From Bacillota bacterium (lineage in GTDB: Bacteria; Bacillota; Clostridia; Clostridiales; Clostridiaceae): 26,391 bases of DNA. The notes under the pieces were generated by a model, which was not told the DNA's origin, made no database searches, and saw only the letters and a list, made by a program, of their open reading frames with translations. Position 1 is the stretch's first letter. Every line of letters starts with the position of its first letter. The translations under genes were made by a program, and so were the position numbers. The stretch is from contig JAEWQX010000106.1 of assembly GCA_023399035.1 (NCBI GenBank), positions 1 to 26,391 on the forward strand, given 5' to 3'. Shown here one piece after another: positions 22,133-26,391 of this stretch.

Positions 22133-23920
22133 ATGAATATTTTCAATAACTGTATTAAAAGACAGGAAAAAATAGATTCAATTGTTGAAACACTTGGAAT
22201 TAAAGATATTATGGATAAAAACTCGTTAATAAAAGATAGAGTTGTTAATCCATCTCACTATGTCGTAATGCTTGGTGAAACGAGTTCTGGTAAAAGTGCA
22301 TTGATAAACAGCATTCTTGAAAAGAAGGTAATGATTGAAAGTGTAAGACCTACAACAGGTGTAGTAGCTGAAGTCGTTATTGCAGATGAAGAAGATGCAT
22401 GGAGTAAAGTAGGTAAGGATGGAAGCATTACTGAAATAGAAAAGGATGAGTTTGATAATTTAGTAGTGAATCCAACATCTGATATACATAGATTAAGATA
22501 TAGAGGCAAGAGCAGAAATGAAAAATATGCAGGAATAAGGCTTTTTGATACTCCTGGATACGGCTCTCTTGTTGATTATCATGAAGATGTCTTGAAAGAA
22601 TTTATTCCAGAAGGGGACTTTATAGTATATGTAGTATCTTACAGAGTGGGTCTCAACGATGACGATTATCAGTTCCTTAAATATGTAGGAGAGATAATAT
22701 CAGATAAGGTAGAAGTTATACTTGCAGTAAATATGTGCCCAAAGGATATTTCAGAAGATAATAAGAGAATAATTGAAATAAAAGAAAATGTTAATGAATG
22801 TATACATAGAGATGTTGAAACATTCATAATAGAAAGCAGCAGCGAAAAGAATCCTAATGGAGAAAAGCTATGGGATTATATATATAAAAGAGTAAATGAT
22901 CCTGAAAAAGTTGAGGAGCTTGGTGAAGCATTAAAAAATTATCAGGACTATGTATTAGGTGAATGTGAAATAAAAGTAAACTCAAAGATTGCAAGTATGG
23001 ATTCAGCTAAAAATGATTTAAATGAAAGAAAGAAGCTTACAAAGGAATTCTTTGAATGTAAAGAAGAAATAACTGCAATACTTGAAAGAGGGTTTACTAA
23101 GACAAAAGTTAAATCTATGAGGCTTATAGATAAGGCAGCCGCAGCTATAAAAGAAGATGTAAGGAAATATATAGAAGATGAAAGCAAATGGACTAAAAGA
23201 GAAGAAACATATTCATTTATGCAGCATTATTATGTTCCTAAGCTTACAAGTGAAGAAACAGAACATATATTAAGCTATATAGAAGATGAAATAATCCTTC
23301 TTGATAAGGCTATTAAAGAATCACTTAATAAGACGGCAGCAGTATTAGAGGATAAAGTTAAAGTAAATATCCCATGCTATAGTGATGTAATGGAAGGAAT
23401 ATTACAGAAACATATAGGAGATGCAATGAAACAGGCTGCTGGAGAAATGTTTAGAAATATTGACAGTAGGAAAAGAAATGGAAAAGATTCAGGTGGCAAG
23501 AACTTTAAGAGATTAGACAGCTGTGATACTGAATTTGACAGACATAATCATGGTCTTGCTAAGCTTATAAAGGCTATACGTGCAACATCATTAAAGGGAA
23601 TAACACATTACTTAAGCATATTCACTGATTCAATAATATATTTATATGATACACTTACATGGCAGAGCAAAATACAGGAAATATCAATGGAAGCAGTTGA
23701 TAACTGGGCTAAAGATGTTGAAGATGCAGTTAGAAAATATATCGATGAATTTAAGGAAAATAACAGAAGAGAAATTATGGCTTTATTTGATGAACTTACA
23801 GAAGAATTCAGTGAGGACGAAAATGAAGATGTAATCGAAGAAATGGATTATGAAACACTAGTCAAATTAAAGAGGGAGATAGATTTTATATTGCATAAAT
23901 GTCTTTTTGCATCTATATAA
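22133..23920 (+). CDS. Dynamin-like GTPase (operon gene 4, 595 aa)
   Basis: The ribosome site AAAGGGAGAG is 7 nt before the ATG, 30 nt after gene 3. G-domain motifs: P-loop G48-ETSSGKSA56, switch-I threonines in RPTTGVVAEV, G3 D139-TPGYGS, and a G4-like N200-MCPKD205 with an inserted proline/cysteine instead of NKxD. After the G domain the chain is helical. The region near 490-520 (LKGITHYLSIFTDSIIYLYD) is moderately hydrophobic and may contact membrane, but is not a glycine-rich paddle like that in gene 3. The C-terminus is acidic. The P-loop of this protein (GETSSGKSA) resembles gene 1 (GITSSGKST) more than gene 3 (GIQGAGKSS), suggesting two GTPase sub-types in one operon. It is closed by a terminator right after the stop. 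Confidence 0.88.
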   Translation: MNIFNNCIKRQEKIDSIVETLGIKDIMDKNSLIKDRVVNPSHYVVMLGETSSGKSALINSILEKKVMIESVRPTTGVVAEVVIADEEDAWSKVGKDGSITEIEKDEFDNLVVNPTSDIHRLRYRGKSRNEKYAGIRLFDTPGYGSLVDYHEDVLKEFIPEGDFIVYVVSYRVGLNDDDYQFLKYVGEIISDKVEVILAVNMCPKDISEDNKRIIEIKENVNECIHRDVETFIIESSSEKNPNGEKLWDYIYKRVNDPEKVEELGEALKNYQDYVLGECEIKVNSKIASMDSAKNDLNERKKLTKEFFECKEEITAILERGFTKTKVKSMRLIDKAAAAIKEDVRKYIEDESKWTKREETYSFMQHYYVPKLTSEETEHILSYIEDEIILLDKAIKESLNKTAAVLEDKVKVNIPCYSDVMEGILQKHIGDAMKQAAGEMFRNIDSRKRNGKDSGGKNFKRLDSCDTEFDRHNHGLAKLIKAIRATSLKGITHYLSIFTDSIIYLYDTLTWQSKIQEISMEAVDNWAKDVEDAVRKYIDEFKENNRREIMALFDELTEEFSEDENEDVIEEMDYETLVKLKREIDFILHKCLFASI

Positions 23921-23934
23921 TATATTGATGATTG

Positions 23935-24000
23935 AAGCTGGTATTATGAAAAGCATAATTAACTTTGTGTTTTATGCTGGACATAATATTCAGCTTTTTT
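23935..24000 (+). terminator. Nested-hairpin terminator of the dynamin-like operon
   Basis: The outer stem 23935-23948 with 23982-23996 (one bulge, one G-U) encloses a second stem AGCATAA/TTATGCT; six T follow to 24000. Confidence 0.85.
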
Positions 24001-24090
24001 ATTTTTATTAAAAATAAGTTGAATTTAAGTATTTTTAATTATTAATAAAATATTAATAATTAAGGGAATAATTATCAGGGGGATTATAAA

Positions 24091-24375
24091 TTGGATTTAG
24101 TTATGATTGTACTTATAACTTCGATAGTAGTATGGAAAAATGGATATACTTTTTATTTAATATCTAAATTCTATAAAAATAATAACATAAGGCAAACATT
24201 GATTAATTCTATATTTTTGATTGATTATGCAATATATTACTATTTCTTATATATGGCAGCAACAGACTCGATTGAATCTCCACTTAATGGACCTCTATGG
24301 CTTATTATAGTTTTTGTTATTCTCACAGCATGTAACATTTTATATGACTTAAAGCTTTTGAACATAAAAGAATAG
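24091..24375 (+). CDS. Small integral membrane protein (94 aa, TTG start)
   Basis: The TTG start has AGGGGG about 8 nt upstream; the first in-frame ATG is four codons later and has no ribosome site. Three hydrophobic helices are visible: residues 2-25 (MIVLITSIVVW), 40-58 (INSIFLIDYAIYYYFLYMAA) and 70-88 (LWLIIVFVILTACNILYDL). There is no catalytic motif. The family is not recognised. It stands between the dynamin-like operon and the dcw cluster with its own short leader; no terminator is clear after it, so reading on into mraZ is possible. Confidence 0.75.
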   Translation: MDLVMIVLITSIVVWKNGYTFYLISKFYKNNNIRQTLINSIFLIDYAIYYYFLYMAATDSIESPLNGPLWLIIVFVILTACNILYDLKLLNIKE

Positions 24376-24464
24376 ATTTTACTTAGAGATAGCTATAATT
24401 TTATAATGAAATATATGTAGATTGAAAATAATAAAAAGAAATTTTAAAAATGTATGAATTTTTT

Positions 24465-24493
24465 TTGATAAATAGGAGGAAATGTGTTAAATT
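24465..24493 (+). promoter_or_regulatory. Possible dcw/mraZ promoter
   Basis: TTGATA (24465-24470), 17-bp spacer, TAAATT (24488-24493, 4 of 6). This would put the start near 24500, directly in front of the AAGTGG repeats. The match is modest. Confidence 0.35.
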
Positions 24494-24512
24494 TATAGAA
24501 TAAGTATTTTAT

Positions 24513-24538
24513 AAGTGGGTAGAAGTGGTGTAAAGTGG
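24513..24538 (+). promoter_or_regulatory. Putative MraZ operator: three AAGTGG repeats, 10-bp period
   Basis: AAGTGG occurs at 24513-24518, 24523-24528 and 24533-24538 with 4-bp spacers. A fourth related hexamer, AAGTGT, is at 24554-24559. MraZ is known to bind tandem direct repeats of this kind with about 10-bp periodicity upstream of its own gene. The spacing and place fit autoregulation of the dcw cluster. Confidence 0.7.
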
Positions 24539-24591
24539 TTTGTACATGATTAAAAGTGTATATGAATCATTATATGTAGGGGCTGAGTACA

Positions 24592-25020
24592 TTGTTCATA
24601 GGAGAATATGAACATTCATTAGATTCAAAAAACAGAATAATTGTTCCAGCTAAGCTTAGGGAAGGGTTAGGTAATAAATTTATTATTACAAAAGGGCTTG
24701 ATGGATGCCTTTATGCCTACCCGCTTGAAGAATGGAGAGTACTAGAGGATAAATTAAAAACTTTGCCGTTTACAAACAAAGAGGCAAGAATCTTTGTTAG
24801 ATTCTTTTTTTCAGGGGCATGCGAAGTCGAACTTGACAAGCAATTTAGAGGATTGATTCCACAAAATTTAAAGGAATATGCAAAGATAGAAAAGGACATA
24901 GTAAGTATTGGGGTATTATCCAGAGTAGAAATATGGAGCAGGGAAATGTGGGATAAATATAATGACTCAAATGTAGATTTTGATTTGATTGCCGAAAAAA
25001 TGAATGATTTAGGAATATAA
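24592..25020 (+). CDS. mraZ: Transcriptional regulator MraZ
   Basis: 142 aa, the normal length. The TTG start is supported by AGGGG about 9 nt upstream and by the family-typical beginning MFIGEYEHSLDSKNR. There are two SpoVT-AbrB-like halves, each with the DxxxR signature: LDSKNRIIVPAKLRE and LDKQFRGLIPQNLKEYA. MraZ is a ring-forming DNA-binding protein in the cytoplasm that controls its own dcw operon. Tandem AAGTGG boxes sit 50-80 nt upstream. rsmH starts 12 nt after its stop, the conserved mraZ-rsmH-ftsL order. Confidence 0.97.
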   Translation: MFIGEYEHSLDSKNRIIVPAKLREGLGNKFIITKGLDGCLYAYPLEEWRVLEDKLKTLPFTNKEARIFVRFFFSGACEVELDKQFRGLIPQNLKEYAKIEKDIVSIGVLSRVEIWSREMWDKYNDSNVDFDLIAEKMNDLGI

Positions 25021-25032
25021 GGAGTTTTTATT

Positions 25033-25965
25033 ATGGAATTTAAACATATATCAGTGCTTTTAAATGAATGCATTGATGGATTAAACATTAAAGAAGATGG
25101 TATATATGTGGACTGTACATTAGGTGGTGCAGGTCATTCATCACATATATTAAAGCATTTATCTAAAGACGGATTATTAATAGGTATTGACCAAGATACT
25201 GATGCTTTAAAAGCTGCTAAGGAAAGATTAAAAGATTACGATAATGTAAAGTATGTTCATAGCAATTTTTATAACATAGACAGTATATTAACTGATTTAG
25301 GTATTGAAAAAGTCGATGGTATATTAATGGATCTTGGAGTTTCTTCATATCAGCTTGATAATGCAGAAAGAGGCTTTAGTTACATGCAGGATGCACCATT
25401 GGATATGAGGATGAACAGAGATAATGATTTTTCAGCATATACGATAATAAATGAGTACAGCGAAGAAGATTTATATAAGATAATAAGAGATTATGGTGAA
25501 GAAAAATTTGCTAAGAGAATTGCAAATTTTATAGTTAATAGAAGAACAGAAAAGCCTATTGAAACTACATTTGAACTTGTAGATATAATAAAGGCAGCGA
25601 TACCTGCTAAAGCAAGAAGAGAAGGACCTCATCCTGCAAAGAGAACTTTTCAGGCAATAAGAATAGAGGTTAACTCAGAATTAAAGATACTTAACAAGAC
25701 TATAGAAGATGGTATAAACAGATTAAACCCAGAAGGAAGAATGGCAATAATAACATTTCATTCCTTAGAGGATAGAATCGTAAAACTTAAATTTAGAGAA
25801 CTTGAAAACCCATGTACATGTCCAAAGGAATTTCCAATGTGTATATGTGGTAAAAAGCCATTAATTAAAGTTTTAAATAAAAAGGGGATTTCTCCTACTA
25901 AAGAAGAGATTGAAGAAAATCCAAGAAGTAGGAGCGCAAAAGTAAGGGTTGTAGAGAAGATATAA
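25033..25965 (+). CDS. rsmH: 16S rRNA (cytosine-1402 N4) methyltransferase RsmH
   Basis: 310 aa, full length. SAM-binding motif VDCTLGGAGHSSHIL (about residues 24-38) and the family blocks MDLGVSSYQLDNAERGFSY, LDMRMN, HPAKRTFQAIRIEVN and ITFHSLEDRIVK are all intact. The C-terminal part keeps the CTCPKEFPMCICGKKP cysteine region. It methylates C1402 of 16S rRNA in the decoding centre of the small ribosomal subunit. An AAGGAG ribosome site lies in the short gap after mraZ, so it is co-transcribed with mraZ and ftsL. Confidence 0.98.
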   Translation: MEFKHISVLLNECIDGLNIKEDGIYVDCTLGGAGHSSHILKHLSKDGLLIGIDQDTDALKAAKERLKDYDNVKYVHSNFYNIDSILTDLGIEKVDGILMDLGVSSYQLDNAERGFSYMQDAPLDMRMNRDNDFSAYTIINEYSEEDLYKIIRDYGEEKFAKRIANFIVNRRTEKPIETTFELVDIIKAAIPAKARREGPHPAKRTFQAIRIEVNSELKILNKTIEDGINRLNPEGRMAIITFHSLEDRIVKLKFRELENPCTCPKEFPMCICGKKPLIKVLNKKGISPTKEEIEENPRSRSAKVRVVEKI

Positions 25966-26005
25966 TATTTAAATATGTATATAAATGAGTAGGGATGTGA
26001 ATAAA

Positions 26006-26391
26006 ATGCCACGAGGAGAGTACAGTTATAGCGTAAAGGGGAATACAGCTGTTAAGCCTTTAAAAAAGACTACTATACGTAAGCCTAAAAAAAGCAGAGA
26101 ACAGATAAGGAAAGAAAAAAAGAATAAGAAAAATCTGTTTAAAAAGCAGAGGCAGAGCGATAGAAAGTATATGCTTACAGTTGTAATGTTTATTCTTGGA
26201 CTCGGATGTATTACTATAGCTGGAGATAGTAAAGTATATAAGATGCAGAAGACAGTAACCACATTGGAAAATGAAATAAGCAGTATAAATGAAGAAAATG
26301 AAGCTTTAAGAGTAAAAATATTAAAGTATTCATCTTTAAGCAACATTGAGGAAAATGCAGGAAGCAGCCTTGGTATGTATATACCTCATGG
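26006..26391 (+). CDS. ftsL: FtsL-like cell division protein (3' end outside window)
   Basis: 128 complete codons are visible before the window ends. AGGGATGTGA precedes the ATG. A long, very basic cytoplasmic N-terminus (residues 1-54, including RKPKKSREQIRKEKKNKK) is followed by one membrane helix (about 56-75, MLTVVMFILGLGCITIAG). A leucine-zipper-like coiled coil (YKMQKTVTTLENEISSINEE) then begins, the plan of FtsL/DivIC division proteins. It sits directly after rsmH, the standard ftsL place. FtsL bridges FtsB/DivIC and the septal synthase in the divisome. Sequence conservation in this family is low, so the name rests on layout and position. Confidence 0.88.
   Translation, partial: MPRGEYSYSVKGNTAVKPLKKTTIRKPKKSREQIRKEKKNKKNLFKKQRQSDRKYMLTVVMFILGLGCITIAGDSKVYKMQKTVTTLENEISSINEENEALRVKILKYSSLSNIEENAGSSLGMYIPH

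Noticed and set aside
16890..23920. The dynamin-like cluster as part of a prophage or mobile island
   Set aside because: No integrase, transposase, tRNA or flanking repeats are seen, base composition matches the neighbours, and the next genes are the core dcw cluster.
24474..24502. AGGAGG followed closely by ATG and GTG codons, suggesting a leader peptide before mraZ
   Set aside because: The ATG frame is two codons long and the GTG frame four, both too close to the SD; more likely chance or part of the promoter.

Overview
The window reads as chromosomal DNA of a low-GC Firmicute, most likely Clostridium sensu stricto (butyricum/beijerinckii-like). This rests on the very AT-rich sequence, ATA/AGA-heavy codon use, strong AGGAGG ribosome binding sites, many intrinsic terminators, and gene content: a CstA carrier, a PepF peptidase, a flavin thioredoxin reductase without an NADPH motif, and the mraZ-rsmH-ftsL start of the division/cell-wall (dcw) cluster. 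The species is an inference. I see no tRNA, rRNA, CRISPR array, transposase or phage gene.

Layout. 1-7440 holds mostly short single-gene units on the + strand: the end of a 3D-domain cell-wall protein, a secreted DUF305-like helical protein, a nitroreductase, a soluble chemotaxis-type receptor, a voltage-gated-type K+ channel, a TrhP-type U32 protein, an HMA-fold protein lacking the metal-binding CxxC, a decayed YjbQ fragment (- strand) and a secreted L,D-transpeptidase. 7500-15555 carries a small zinc-ribbon/membrane protein (-), cstA with a clear promoter, a hemerythrin (-), pepF followed closely by a PAP2 phosphatase, two unknown proteins, an Lrp/AsnC regulator and two small ORFs. 15780-16724 is a ferredoxin-type thioredoxin reductase candidate.

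The centrepiece is 16890-23920, a compact four-gene operon: a large dynamin-like GTPase (869 aa), a coiled-coil protein (268 aa) whose start overlaps it by 11 nt, and two further dynamin-like GTPases (592 and 595 aa). It ends at a nested terminator. Only the 592-aa GTPase has a glycine-rich hydrophobic stretch like the membrane paddle of bacterial dynamins. The set looks like a multi-subunit membrane-remodelling machine, comparable in outline to LeoABC/Eleos dynamin systems, but with an extra coiled-coil subunit and a position just upstream of the dcw cluster.

From 24091 a small membrane protein precedes mraZ. Three AAGTGG repeats at exact 10-bp spacing upstream of mraZ look like the MraZ autoregulatory operator. 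rsmH and a truncated ftsL-like gene close the window.

A second unusual theme is translational. In two unrelated genes (starts at 584 and 3962) a near-perfect Shine-Dalgarno sits about 40 nt from the start codon. In both, a 10-11 bp hairpin fills the gap so that folding would reduce the spacing to 7-8 nt.
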